Below are positions 25,353 through 33,839 of a stretch of DNA of 64,000 nt, one piece after another (the stretch's first letter is position 1; each line of letters starts with the position of its first letter). The notes under the pieces are model-generated. The model was not told the DNA's origin and did no database searches. It saw only the letters and a list, made by a program, of their open reading frames with translations. This DNA comes from Streptomyces sp. MJM8645 (lineage in GTDB: Bacteria; Actinomycetota; Actinomycetes; Streptomycetales; Streptomycetaceae). The stretch spans positions 2,046,001-2,110,000 of the forward strand of contig NZ_LJJF01000001.1 of NCBI RefSeq assembly GCF_001625365.1, in the 5' to 3' direction. The translations under genes were made by a program, and so were the position numbers.

Positions 25353-26718
25353 GCCCCCGGTCGACCTCCACGGTGGCGACGCAGCGTCCGCCCTCGTTGC
25401 GGTAGTTCCACGCGGCACCGTCCGTGACCAGCTCGCGGACGGCGGTCAGGAAGCGGTCGACGTGCTCGTCCGGGGTCCCGGCCCCGAAGCTCACCCGGAT
25501 CGCGTTCAGGCTGCGCTCGCCGGGCAGCGACGGCTCGGGCGCCCCGCACTCGGAGGGGGAGACCTCTTCGTCCCCGAGCAGGGTGCGCAGCAGCGGGTGC
25601 GCGCAGAACAGGCCGTCGCGGACCCCGATGCCGTACTCGGCGGACAGCGCGGCCGAGAAGTGCGAGCTGTTCCAGCCCTGGACGACGAAGGACAGCACGC
25701 CCACCCGGGCCGCCTCGGCACCGAACAGGTTCAGCACCTTGACCTGCGGGATCTCCGCCAGCCCGGCGGTCAGCCGGGCGATCAGCTGCCGCTCCCGGGC
25801 CTCCAGCGCGTCGAAGCCCGCCTCGCTCAGCGCCCGGCAGGCCGAGGCGATCGCGTAGGCGCCGATGACGTTCGGCGAGCCGGCCTCGTGCCGGGCCGGG
25901 CCGGAGTGCCACTGGACGGCCACCGAGCCGTCGGTCTCCCGGGCCACCGTCCGGGTCGCCCCGCCGCCGGCCAGGTACGGGTCGGCCGCGTCCAGCCAGT
26001 CCGCCCGGCCGGCCAGCACACCGGCGCCGAAGGGCGCGTAGATCTTGTGGCCGGAGAAGGCGATCCAGTCGACGTCCAGCTCGCGCACCGAGACCCGGTG
26101 GTGCGGGGCCAGCTGGGCGGCGTCCAGCACCACCCGGGCGCCGTGCCGGTGCGCGGTCCCGGTCAGCTCGGCGACCGGCCACAGCTCGCCGGTCACGTTG
26201 GAGGCTCCAGTGACGCAGAGCAGCTTGGGGCCCTCGGGCGCCTCGGCGAGCGCGGCGTCCAGGGCGGCGACCGCCTCGGCGTGCGAACGCGGCGCGCGCA
26301 GGTAGTGGACGTCGAGCCCGGCGTGCGCCCAGGGCAGCAGCGAGGCGTGGTGCTCGGTCTCGAAGGCGAACACCCGGGTCCCGGCCGGGACGGCCGAGGC
26401 GAGCAGGTTCAGCGAGTCGGTGGTGGCCCGGGTGAAGACCACCTGGTCGCCCTCGCGCAGGTCGAGGAACTCGGCGACGGTGCGGCGGCTCTGCTCGAAC
26501 AGGTCGGTGGACAGCTGGGAGAGGTACCCGGCGCCGCGGTGCACGCTGCCGTAGTAGGGGGCGTAGGCGGAGACGTCGTCCCAGACCCGCTGGAGCGCCG
26601 GGGAGCTGGCCGCGTAGTCGAGGGCCGCGTACCCGACCTTCTCGCCGCTGGCGAGCGGGACCTGGACGTCGTGGCCGAGGACGGCGAGGGGGGCGCAGAT
26701 TTCGGTGGCGACGGACAT
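25339..26718 (-). CDS. Cysteine desulfurase-like class V aminotransferase
   Basis: 459-residue PLP enzyme. The cofactor lysine is Lys225 in FSGHKIYAPFG, the ring-stacking His is at 123-124 (TEHHAS), and VLDAAQLAPH holds the PLP Asp. Cys372 in VRDGLFCAHP is placed like the catalytic cysteine of SufS/CsdA-type group II desulfurases. The leader carries a SAM-IV riboswitch, so the gene is probably repressed when S-adenosylmethionine is plentiful, fitting a role in sulfur mobilisation. The N-terminal 25 residues and an insertion near 380-400 differ from standard SufS; selenocysteine lyase or another PLP reaction is not excluded. Confidence 0.87.
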   Translation of the reverse strand: MSVATEICAPLAVLGHDVQVPLASGEKVGYAALDYAASSPALQRVWDDVSAYAPYYGSVHRGAGYLSQLSTDLFEQSRRTVAEFLDLREGDQVVFTRATTDSLNLLASAVPAGTRVFAFETEHHASLLPWAHAGLDVHYLRAPRSHAEAVAALDAALAEAPEGPKLLCVTGASNVTGELWPVAELTGTAHRHGARVVLDAAQLAPHHRVSVRELDVDWIAFSGHKIYAPFGAGVLAGRADWLDAADPYLAGGGATRTVARETDGSVAVQWHSGPARHEAGSPNVIGAYAIASACRALSEAGFDALEARERQLIARLTAGLAEIPQVKVLNLFGAEAARVGVLSFVVQGWNSSHFSAALSAEYGIGVRDGLFCAHPLLRTLLGDEEVSPSECGAPEPSLPGERSLNAIRVSFGAGTPDEHVDRFLTAVRELVTDGAAWNYRNEGGRCVATVEVDRGRRQG

Positions 26719-26797
26719 GAGGATGCACTCCTTCTGGGGGTGTGGGACCCCGGGAGTACTAGTCGTCGGGCGTCCGCGCTTGCCGCACGGACGATTC

Positions 26798-26890
26798 GCC
26801 GAGCGACCCGGTCCTCACCCAGGGCACCCCGCCACGGACGGAGGGTTGCCGGACAGCAAGCTGGGGCTTGACGCTGTCACTCATGACCTG
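26798..26890 (-). ncRNA. SAM-IV riboswitch
   Basis: On the minus strand, GGTCATGAGTGACAGCG opens the aptamer, followed by TCAAGCCCCAGCTTGCTG, CCGGCAACCCTCC, GGCGGGGTGCCCTGGGTGA and GGACC. These match, from memory, the SAM-IV class found in Actinomycetales. P1 forms between GGTC (26885-26888) and GACC (26810-26813). It lies between a strong promoter and the cysteine desulfurase-like gene. The 3' limit including the downstream pseudoknot arm is approximate. Confidence 0.88.
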
Positions 26891-26896
26891 GCCAAG

Positions 26897-26925
26897 ACTC
26901 TAGGTCGCGCCCAGCGAGTGGTCAA
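26897..26925 (-). promoter_or_regulatory. Promoter of the SAM-IV riboswitch transcript
   Basis: TTGACC (26920-26925) and TAGAGT (26897-26902) are 17 bases apart on the minus strand, with predicted start near 26890, exactly at the aptamer's 5' end. One of the best sigma-70-like promoters in the window. Confidence 0.75.
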
Positions 26926-26952
26926 ACAGGCATCCACCATCCGGACAGCCGA

Positions 26953-26984
26953 GGAGCCCGCGCCGACGTTGCGGCACGGGCTCC
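26953..26984 (-). terminator. Terminator of trpD
   Basis: Outer arms GGAGCCCG (26953-26960) and CGGGCTCC (26977-26984) with an inner GCCG/CGGC pair, 12 bases past the trpD stop. No U-tract. It separates trpD from the riboswitch promoter that follows in the same direction. Confidence 0.65.
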
Positions 26985-26995
26985 CAAGTACCGCC

Positions 26996-28072
26996 TCACA
27001 CCCGGCTGGTGGCCTCCGACCAACGCCGCAGCAGCTCCTGCGCCGCGCCCGAGTCGATGGCCCGCTCCGCCCGCGCCATGCCGGCCGCGAGCTGTTCGGT
27101 GAGCGGCGCCTCGCCCAGGTCGAGCGCGACCAGCGCCGCCGCCGTGTTCATCAGGACGGCGTCCCGCACGGCCCCGCGCTCGCCAGCCAGCAGCCGGCGC
27201 GCGACCTCGGCGTTGTACGAGGGGTCCGCCCCGCGCAGCGCCTCGATGCCGACCAGCTCGACGCCGACGTCCCGCGGGTCGAAGGTGGTCTCGGTGACGG
27301 TCCCGTCCCGCACGATCCACACCTGCGAGGTGGTGGTGATGGTCAGCTCGTCCAGGCCGTCGTCGCCCCGGAAGACCAAGCCGGTCGAGCCGCGCCGGGC
27401 GAGCACACCGGCGATCAGTGCGGCGAGCCGGGTGTCGAAGCAGCCGATCGCGTGCGAGGTGACCTTGGCCGGGTTGGTCAGCGGGCCGAGGATATTGAAC
27501 GCGGTCGGCACTCCGAGGTCGCGCCGGGCGGTGGCGGCGTGCCGCATCGACGGGTGGAACTTGGCCGCGAAGCAGAAGGTCAGCCCGACCTCCTCGGCGA
27601 TCTCGGCGACCCGCCGGGCCGACAGGTCGAGGCGGACGCCGAGCTTCTCCAGCACGTCCGAGGAGCCGCTGGCCGAGGAGGAGGCCCGGTTCCCGTGCTT
27701 GACCACCTTGGCGCCGGCCGCGGCCGCGACGATCGCCGACATGGTGGAGATGTTGACGGTCTTGGCCCGGTCCCCGCCGGTGCCGACGATGTCCACGGCC
27801 GGGCCGGGGATGTCCAGCGGCTCGGCGTGCGCGTACATCGCGTCCACCAGGCCGGTGATCTCGTCGACCGTCTCGCCCTTGGCCCGCAGCGCCACCATGA
27901 ACCCGGCCACCTGGACGGGGGACGCCTCGCCGCTCATGATCCGGTCCATCGCCCACGCGGTGGCCGAGCGGTCGAGGTCCTCCCCCTTCAACAGCGCCGC
28001 CAGGACGTCCGGCCAGGTGCGGACCACCTGCGCGGGTGCGGTACCACCGTTCGCAGGGTTCACGTTCACCAT
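26996..28072 (-). CDS. trpD: Anthranilate phosphoribosyltransferase
   Basis: Transfers the phosphoribosyl group of PRPP to anthranilate, step two of Trp synthesis. 358 residues with the PRPP loop [35 protein letters not shown] and GPLTNPAK blocks. GGAG lies six bases before ATG 28072, and that GGAG is inside one arm of an 11-base inverted repeat, so initiation or transcription may be controlled. It stands alone here, away from the fused anthranilate synthase at the left end. Confidence 0.94.
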   Translation of the reverse strand: MVNVNPANGGTAPAQVVRTWPDVLAALLKGEDLDRSATAWAMDRIMSGEASPVQVAGFMVALRAKGETVDEITGLVDAMYAHAEPLDIPGPAVDIVGTGGDRAKTVNISTMSAIVAAAAGAKVVKHGNRASSSASGSSDVLEKLGVRLDLSARRVAEIAEEVGLTFCFAAKFHPSMRHAATARRDLGVPTAFNILGPLTNPAKVTSHAIGCFDTRLAALIAGVLARRGSTGLVFRGDDGLDELTITTTSQVWIVRDGTVTETTFDPRDVGVELVGIEALRGADPSYNAEVARRLLAGERGAVRDAVLMNTAAALVALDLGEAPLTEQLAAGMARAERAIDSGAAQELLRRWSEATSRV

Positions 28073-28136
28073 GGCTGACTCCAGCTGTTGTCGGGTTCCC
28101 CGCGTCGGGGGGACGTCCGTACGGATGGAGTCAGCC
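28073..28136 (-). promoter_or_regulatory. 11-base inverted repeat covering the trpD ribosome binding site
   Basis: Arms at 28126-28136 and 28073-28083 are perfect complements (minus strand GGCTGACTCCA and TGGAGTCAGCC). The second arm contains the GGAG of trpD and ends at the base before its ATG. The 42-base loop can fold into smaller hairpins. If transcribed, the hairpin would hide the ribosome binding site; if TAGGCT at 28133-28138 is the -10 box, the repeat would instead be an operator. Which applies cannot be told from sequence. Confidence 0.6.
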
Positions 28137-28192
28137 TATCGACCAGTCGGGTTCCCGAGGCGGCGTCTTCTCTAGTCGTGAGACGGCACCGC

Positions 28193-28618
28193 TCAGCGGC
28201 TGACGGGCGCCCGCTTGGCCAGCCGTGCCCGCAGCAGGGTGGCGACCGCGCCGGCCAGCGCCACCGGGTCCACCGGGCGGGAGATCGCGGCGTCGGCCCG
28301 GCTCCAGGCGGCCAGCCAGGAGTCCTGCGGCCGGCCGATCAGCACCAGCACCGGCGGGCAGCCGTAGATCTCGTCCTTGAGCTGGCGGCCGAGCCCGAGC
28401 CCGCCGGCCGGCACCGCCTCGCCGTCCAGGATGCAGAGGTCCACGCCGCCCTTCTCCAGTGCCTTCAGCACCGCCGGGGTGGTCGCGCACTCCAGGTAGG
28501 ACAGTTCCGGAAGGTCCTCGACGGGCCGGCGGCCGAGTGCCGTCAGCACCTGCTCGCGGGTGTTGCGGTCATCGCTGTAGACGAGGACGGTGAGCGTCTC
28601 GTCGGTCGTGTACGCCAT
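28193..28618 (-). CDS. Atypical receiver-domain protein
   Basis: 141 residues with the alternating strand-helix pattern of response-regulator receivers: LTVLVYSDDRNTRE supplies the first acidic pair, VDLCILDGEAVPAGG the phosphoacceptor-like Asp, and PPVLVLIGRP the fourth strand. No output domain. The conserved lysine of true receivers is not evident near AAISRPVDP, so phosphorylation is doubtful. Start 28618 follows GAGGGAG by eight bases. It lies upstream of trpD on the same strand; no function can be assigned. Confidence 0.8.
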   Translation of the reverse strand: MAYTTDETLTVLVYSDDRNTREQVLTALGRRPVEDLPELSYLECATTPAVLKALEKGGVDLCILDGEAVPAGGLGLGRQLKDEIYGCPPVLVLIGRPQDSWLAAWSRADAAISRPVDPVALAGAVATLLRARLAKRAPVSR

Positions 28619-28796
28619 GGGCCCTGCTCCCTCAAGTGTGATCCGGACCACGTTCGCCTGATCCGGATGCTACTCCCGATCACCCGTCGCCGAGTCCCCC
28701 TCGCGGACCTTCCTCCTCAAGCCGCCGCGCCCGCGACTCACCCGCCCGGAGGACGGCCCGTCACCCGGACCCGTCCAGACCACCCGTACGGCCGAT

Positions 28797-28873
28797 AAGG
28801 GGCCCGCGCATTACCCCCGGAGGCTCCGCCAAGCGTGCAACGACGCGCTGGGCAACGGGGTCGCGGGCCCCTT
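28797..28873. other. Branched hairpin in the region upstream of ctaE
   Basis: A 12-base perfect arm pair (28797-28808 AAGGGGCCCGCG, 28862-28873) encloses a second pair ACCCC/GGGGT (28813-28817, 28857-28861) that stacks on one side, and inside it two small hairpins: CGGAG..CTCCG at 28818-28828 and CCAAGCG..CGCTGG at 28829-28851. This makes a three-way-junction-like fold. It sits between divergent genes, about 140 bases before ctaE, where an ordinary terminator is not expected. The rest of 28619-29013 shows no gene. Confidence 0.6.
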
Positions 28874-29013
28874 CGAGGAACCGTCAGAAAAGGGACACGC
28901 CGCTGCTCAGCCGCCATTGGGGTCCCCCACCGCCCCTCAGGGGGGCATACCGCACGCACCGGACACTCCGAGGGACACCCCCCGGCGTGAAGACGGAATA
29001 AGGGACCGACATA

Positions 29014-29634
29014 ATGTCCGTCGTGGCGACAGCAACAGCAGTAGAAACCGGGCACGCGCACGGATCGGTCAACCGGCCGAACATGGTCAGCGTCGGAACG
29101 ATCGTCTGGCTCAGTTCCGAGTTGATGTTCTTCGCGGCCCTCTTCGCGATGTACTTCACGCTCCGCTCCGTCAAGGGAGCCGAGTTCTGGACCGAGAAGG
29201 CGCACGCCCTCAACGTGCCCTTCTCCTCGGTCAACACCACGATCCTGGTGCTCTCCTCGCTGACCTGCCAGCTCGGCGTGTTCGCTGCCGAGCGCGGGGA
29301 CGTGAAGAAGCTCCGCTCGTGGTTCGTCATCACCTTCGTGATGGGCGCGATCTTCATCGGCGGCCAGATCTTCGAGTACACCGAGCTGGTCAAGAAGGAC
29401 GGCCTCTCGCTGTCCTCCGACCCGTACGGCACGGTGTTCTACCTGACCACCGGCTTCCACGGTCTGCACGTGACGGGTGGTCTGATCGCCTTCCTGCTGG
29501 TCCTGGGACGGACGTACGCAGCCAAGCGCTTCACGCACGAGCAGGCCACCGCCGCGATCGTCGTGTCGTACTACTGGCACTTCGTCGACGTCGTGTGGAT
29601 CGGCCTGTTCGCGACCATCTACCTGATCAAGTAA
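29014..29634 (+). CDS. ctaE: Cytochrome c oxidase subunit III
   Basis: 206-residue five-helix subunit III of the aa3 oxidase: [62 protein letters not shown] and [18 protein letters not shown] regions are typical, including the buried Glu in SSELMFF. Short actinobacterial form without the first two helices. It leads the ctaE-qcrCAB cluster, as in other Actinobacteria, where complexes III and IV form one supercomplex. Confidence 0.95.
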   Translation: MSVVATATAVETGHAHGSVNRPNMVSVGTIVWLSSELMFFAALFAMYFTLRSVKGAEFWTEKAHALNVPFSSVNTTILVLSSLTCQLGVFAAERGDVKKLRSWFVITFVMGAIFIGGQIFEYTELVKKDGLSLSSDPYGTVFYLTTGFHGLHVTGGLIAFLLVLGRTYAAKRFTHEQATAAIVVSYYWHFVDVVWIGLFATIYLIK

Positions 29635-29822
29635 CCAGCTGATCAGGTCGCTGGCCACCGGCTTCGGTCCCCGCCCTCACCGGCGTCGGGCCGATTCTGC
29701 CGGTGGGCGACGCTCCCACCGACCGACCGCGCGCGCAGCCCTAGACAGGCAGCCTCGTGCCGGCCAGACCGGCCGCCGGGTGCACCCACCAGTCGACCAG
29801 ATCCTGACACCGGGGTTATTCC

Positions 29823-30632
29823 GTGAAAAAGCTCTCCGCACGACGGCGCCACCCATTGGCGGCGCTGGTCGTCCTACTTCTCGCCCTGGCGGCAACCGGG
29901 GGGCTGTACGCCGCGTTCGCGCCCGCCGACAAGGCGCAGGCCGACGTCGCCGCGCAGTCGCTCGCGATCGATGAGGGCAAGAAGCTCTTCGCCGTGGGCT
30001 GCTCCTCGTGCCACGGCCTGAACGGCCAGGGCAGCAGCGACGGTCCGAGCCTGGTCGGCGTCGGCTCCGCCTCTGTCGACTTCCAGGTCGGTACCGGCCG
30101 CATGCCGGCCCAGCAGCCCGGCGCCCAGGTGCCGCGCAAGAAGAACATCTACTCGCAGGCGGAGATCGACCAGCTCGCCGCCTTCGTCGCTTCGCTCGGC
30201 CCCGGCCCGGTGACGCCGACCCCGGAGCAGTACACCTCGACCAACCCGGACGACATCTCCAAGGGTGGCGAGCTGTTCCGCACCAACTGCGCCCAGTGCC
30301 ACAACTTCGCCGGCCAGGGCGGTGCCCTGACCAAGGGCAAGTACGCCCCGTCGCTGGAGGGCGTGGACGCCAAGCACATCTACGAGGCCATGCAGACCGG
30401 CCCGCAGAACATGCCGTCGTTCCCGGACACCACCATGCCCGAGGAGCAGAAGAAGCAGATCGTGGCCTTCGTCCGCCACACCACCTCCGATGAGCCCAAC
30501 CCCGGTGGTCTCACGCTCGGCAGCCTCGGTCCGGTGACCGAGGGTCTGTTCGGCTGGATCTTCGGTCTCGGCACGCTCATCGCGGTCGCGATCTGGGTCG
30601 CCGCCCACACCACCAAGGCCAAGAAGTCATGA
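29823..30632 (+). CDS. qcrC: Diheme cytochrome c subunit of the bc1 complex
   Basis: 269 residues from GTG 29823. N-terminal anchor helix (about 10-32), two c-type heme sites CSSCH (Cys60, Cys63, His64) and CAQCH (Cys156, Cys159, His160), and a C-terminal membrane helix (about 243-265). Axial methionines are probably in the RMPAQ and NMPSFPD regions. This diheme subunit replaces soluble cytochrome c, passing electrons from the Rieske protein to CuA of the oxidase. Its stop overlaps the qcrA start (ATGA). Confidence 0.96.
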   Translation: MKKLSARRRHPLAALVVLLLALAATGGLYAAFAPADKAQADVAAQSLAIDEGKKLFAVGCSSCHGLNGQGSSDGPSLVGVGSASVDFQVGTGRMPAQQPGAQVPRKKNIYSQAEIDQLAAFVASLGPGPVTPTPEQYTSTNPDDISKGGELFRTNCAQCHNFAGQGGALTKGKYAPSLEGVDAKHIYEAMQTGPQNMPSFPDTTMPEEQKKQIVAFVRHTTSDEPNPGGLTLGSLGPVTEGLFGWIFGLGTLIAVAIWVAAHTTKAKKS

Positions 30633-31693
30633 GCCACGACATGTCAGAAGAGAAGCTGCCGGAGTCACACGGCTCCGCCGGTGACGTCGCCGCACACGGC
30701 GACCCGTTCGCCGACCCGGGCCTTCCGGCCCACGAGCCCCGCCGCACCGACATCGACGAGCGGGCCGCCCAGCGGGCCGAGCGCCAGGTCTCGCTGATGT
30801 TCGTGGTCTCGATGCTCGCCACCATCGGCTTCATCGCCTCGTACGTGGCCATCGACCCGGACAAGATCGTCTACATCTTCCCGCTCGGTCACGTCAGCGC
30901 GCTGAACTTCGCGCTCGGCATGACCCTGGGCGTCGCGCTGTTCATGATCGGCGCGGGTGCGGTCCACTGGGCCCGCACGCTGATGTCGGACGTCGAGCTG
31001 CCGGCCGAGCGCCACCCGATCGAGGCTGACGACGAGGTCCGCGCGGACGTCATCGAGCAGTTCAAGACCGGTGCCGCCGAGTCCGGCTTCGGCCGCCGCA
31101 AGATGATCCGCAACACCCTCATCGGCTCCATGGCGCTGGTCCCGCTCTCCGGCGTGGTCCTGCTCCGCGACCTCGGGCCGCTGCCCGAGAAGAAGCTGAA
31201 GGAGACGGGCTGGAACGAGGCGACCCCGGCCCAGCCCCTGCAGCTCATCAACATGAACACCAACCTGCCGATGAAGGCCGAGGACATCGTCATCGGCTCG
31301 CTGACCTTCGCCATGCCCGAGGGTCTGCACGTCCACGACGAGGACTTCCAGCAGGCGATCGCCAAGGACGCCCTGATGCTGGTGCGCATCGCACCGGACG
31401 ACATCAAGGACGACCGGTCGCGGGAGAAGGGCTTCGAGGGCATCCTCGCCTACTCCAAGATCTGCACCCACGTCGGCTGCCCGATCAGCCTGTACGAGCA
31501 GCAGACCCACCACGCGCTCTGCCCCTGCCACCAGTCGACCTTCGACCTGGCGGACGGCGCGCGCGTGATCTTCGGCCCGGCCGGCCACCCGCTGCCGCAG
31601 CTGAAGATCATCACTGACGAGAAGGGCTACCTGGTCGCCACCGGCGACTTCGACGAGCCCGTCGGCCCGAGCTACTGGGAGCGTGCTCGATGA
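30629..31693 (+). CDS. qcrA: Rieske iron-sulfur subunit of the bc1 complex
   Basis: 354 residues with three N-terminal membrane helices (about 54-75, 88-112, 160-182), longer than the single helix of mitochondrial Rieske proteins and typical of Actinobacteria. The 2Fe-2S ligands are Cys279, His281 (CTHVGC) and Cys298, His301 (CPCHQS), with the disulfide pair Cys284/Cys300. Four-base ATGA overlaps at both ends couple it to qcrC and qcrB. Confidence 0.96.
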   Translation: MSHDMSEEKLPESHGSAGDVAAHGDPFADPGLPAHEPRRTDIDERAAQRAERQVSLMFVVSMLATIGFIASYVAIDPDKIVYIFPLGHVSALNFALGMTLGVALFMIGAGAVHWARTLMSDVELPAERHPIEADDEVRADVIEQFKTGAAESGFGRRKMIRNTLIGSMALVPLSGVVLLRDLGPLPEKKLKETGWNEATPAQPLQLINMNTNLPMKAEDIVIGSLTFAMPEGLHVHDEDFQQAIAKDALMLVRIAPDDIKDDRSREKGFEGILAYSKICTHVGCPISLYEQQTHHALCPCHQSTFDLADGARVIFGPAGHPLPQLKIITDEKGYLVATGDFDEPVGPSYWERAR

Positions 31694-33342
31694 GTACGAG
31701 CAGCACCACCGGTGCCGCCAAGCCCGCCAGCACGCGCGCCAAGCCCGCCAACAAGTGGGAGGCCGCTGCTGACTGGACGGACGGCCGGGTGGGGATCTAC
31801 TCCCTCGCCAAGGCCAACCTGCGCAAGATCTTCCCGGACCACTGGTCCTTCATGCTGGGCGAGATCTGCCTCTACACGTTCGTCATCATCATCCTGACCG
31901 GTGTCTACCTGACGCTGTTCTTCAAGCCGTCGATGGCCGAGGTCGTCTACAACGGCTCGTACGTGCCGCTCAAGGGCATCGGGATGTCCGAGGCGTACGC
32001 CTCGACGGTGGACATCAGCTTCGAGGTCCGCGGCGGTCTGCTGATCCGGCAGATCCACCACTGGGCCGCCCTGGTCTTCGTGGCCGCGATGCTCGTGCAC
32101 ATGATGCGCGTGTTCTTCACCGGCGCGTTCCGCAAGCCGCGTGAGATCAACTGGGTCTTCGGCTTCCTGCTGCTGATCCTGGGCATGTTCGACGGCTTCT
32201 TCGGCTACTCGCTGCCGGACGACCTGCTGTCGGGTACCGGTATCCGGTTCATGGAAGGCGCGATCCTCGCCGTCCCGCTGGTCGGCACCTACATCCAGAT
32301 GTTCCTGTTCGGGGGCGAGTTCCCCGGCCACGACATCGTGCCGCGCTTCTTCACGATCCACGTGCTGCTGATCCCGGGCATCATGCTCGGCCTGCTGGTG
32401 GCGCACCTGATCCTGGTCTTCTACCACAAGCACACCCAGTGGGCGGGCCCGGGCAAGACCGAGAAGAACGTCGTCGGCATGCCGCTGATGCCGGTCTACA
32501 TGGCCAAGGCCGGTGGCTTCTTCTTCCTGGTGTTCGGTCTGATCGCCGCCATCTCGGCGATCGCCACGATCAACCCGATCTGGGCGTACGGCCCGTACCG
32601 CCCGGACCAGGTGTCCACGGACGCCCAGCCCGACTGGTACATGGGCTTCTCCGAAGGCCTGATCCGCGTCATGCCGGGCTGGGAGGTCGGCCTGTGGGGC
32701 CACACCCTGAACCTGGGTGTCTTCATCCCGCTGATGATCTTCCCGCTGGTCCTGGTCTCGATCGCGGTCTACCCGTTCATCGAGGGCTGGATCACCGGCG
32801 ACAAGCGCGAGCACCACATCCTGGACCGCCCGCGCAACGCGCCCGTCCGCACCGCGCTCGGCGCCGCCTGGATCAGCCTGTACCTGGTGCTGCTGGTCGG
32901 TGGCGGCAACGACCTGTTCGCCACCCACCTGCACCTGTCGATCAACTCGATCACCTACTTCGTCCGCGTCGGCTTCTTCGCGGTGCCGGTCATCACCTTC
33001 ATCATCACCAAGCGCTGGTGCCTCGGCCTCCAGCGCCGGGACAAGGAGAAGGTGCTGCACGGCCGCGAGACGGGCGTCATCAAGCGCCTGCCGCACGGCG
33101 AGTTCGTCGAGGTGCACGCCCAGCTGCCGCAGAAGGACCTGTACAAGCTCACCGCGCACGAGCAGGTCCAGCCGGTCGAGCTGCCGGCCCAGACGGACGA
33201 GAACGGCGTGGCCGGCAAGGCCGGCCTGATCGGCCGCACCCGGGCCAAGCTGTCCCGCGGCTTCTACGGCGGCGGCGCCCAGATCCCCAAGCCGACCTCC
33301 GAGGAGCACCACGAGATCACCAGCGGCCACGGCCACCACTGA
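31690..33342 (+). CDS. qcrB: Cytochrome b subunit of the bc1 complex
   Basis: 550 residues, eight or more helices. Heme-ligand histidines lie in RQIHHWAALVFVAAMLVHMMR-type blocks and FFTIHVLLIPG / LLVAHLILVFYHKH. FFGYSLPDDLLSG and the Qo-site PDWYMGF variant of the PEWY motif are visible. An extra 120-residue hydrophilic C-terminal tail ends in a His-rich GHGHH. Last gene of the cluster, followed by a strong terminator. Confidence 0.96.
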   Translation: MSTSSTTGAAKPASTRAKPANKWEAAADWTDGRVGIYSLAKANLRKIFPDHWSFMLGEICLYTFVIIILTGVYLTLFFKPSMAEVVYNGSYVPLKGIGMSEAYASTVDISFEVRGGLLIRQIHHWAALVFVAAMLVHMMRVFFTGAFRKPREINWVFGFLLLILGMFDGFFGYSLPDDLLSGTGIRFMEGAILAVPLVGTYIQMFLFGGEFPGHDIVPRFFTIHVLLIPGIMLGLLVAHLILVFYHKHTQWAGPGKTEKNVVGMPLMPVYMAKAGGFFFLVFGLIAAISAIATINPIWAYGPYRPDQVSTDAQPDWYMGFSEGLIRVMPGWEVGLWGHTLNLGVFIPLMIFPLVLVSIAVYPFIEGWITGDKREHHILDRPRNAPVRTALGAAWISLYLVLLVGGGNDLFATHLHLSINSITYFVRVGFFAVPVITFIITKRWCLGLQRRDKEKVLHGRETGVIKRLPHGEFVEVHAQLPQKDLYKLTAHEQVQPVELPAQTDENGVAGKAGLIGRTRAKLSRGFYGGGAQIPKPTSEEHHEITSGHGHH

Positions 33343-33366
33343 TCCCGTACGCCCCGCAGCGTCACA

Positions 33367-33411
33367 CCCGAGGGCCGCTGACCAGAGTTCTTCTGGTCGG
33401 CGGCCCTCGGG
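33367..33411 (+). terminator. Terminator of the ctaE-qcrCAB operon
   Basis: 20-base arms 33367-33386 and 33392-33411, fully paired with one G-U, loop of five bases, then CTTTCCC. Lies 25 bases after the qcrB stop and before the GntR gene. Confidence 0.9.
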
Positions 33412-33448
33412 CTTTCCCGTCCCCCGTCCGCACCCTCCAGGAGCTCCC

Positions 33449-33820
33449 GTGCAGCTGTCCGTCGACCCCGCCGCCGCCACTCCCCCGTACGAGCAGATCC
33501 GGGCCCAGATCGCCGAGCGGGCCCGTTCCGGCGAACTGCCGACCGGGCTGCGGCTGCCCACCGTCCGGGCCCTGGCCGAGGAGCTGGGGCTGGCCGCCGG
33601 GACGGTCGCCCGGGCGTACCGGGAACTGGAGGCGGACGGCGTGGTGGAGACCCACGGCCGGCGCGGCACGCTGATCGCGGCCACCGGCGACACCGCGCAC
33701 CGGCTGGCCGCCGCGGCCGCCGCCGAGTACGCCGAGCGGGCGACCCGGCTCGGGCTCCCGCGGGCGGACGCGCTGGCCGCCGTGGACGCCGCCCTGCGGC
33801 TGGCCTACCAGGAGGCCTGA
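33449..33820 (+). CDS. Short GntR-family (YtrA-type) transcriptional regulator
   Basis: 123 residues from GTG 33449 with AGGAG upstream. Winged helix-turn-helix: PPYEQIRAQIAERARSGEL, LPTVRALAEELGLAAGTVARAYREL and GVVETHGRRGTLI. The C-terminal part is only two Ala-rich helices, the layout of YtrA-type regulators, which usually sit beside ABC transporter genes; none is seen here. It lies between the respiratory operon terminator and the L,D-transpeptidase. Confidence 0.9.
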   Translation: MQLSVDPAAATPPYEQIRAQIAERARSGELPTGLRLPTVRALAEELGLAAGTVARAYRELEADGVVETHGRRGTLIAATGDTAHRLAAAAAAEYAERATRLGLPRADALAAVDAALRLAYQEA

Positions 33821-33839
33821 GAAGGCGCTCCAGGGGCCC

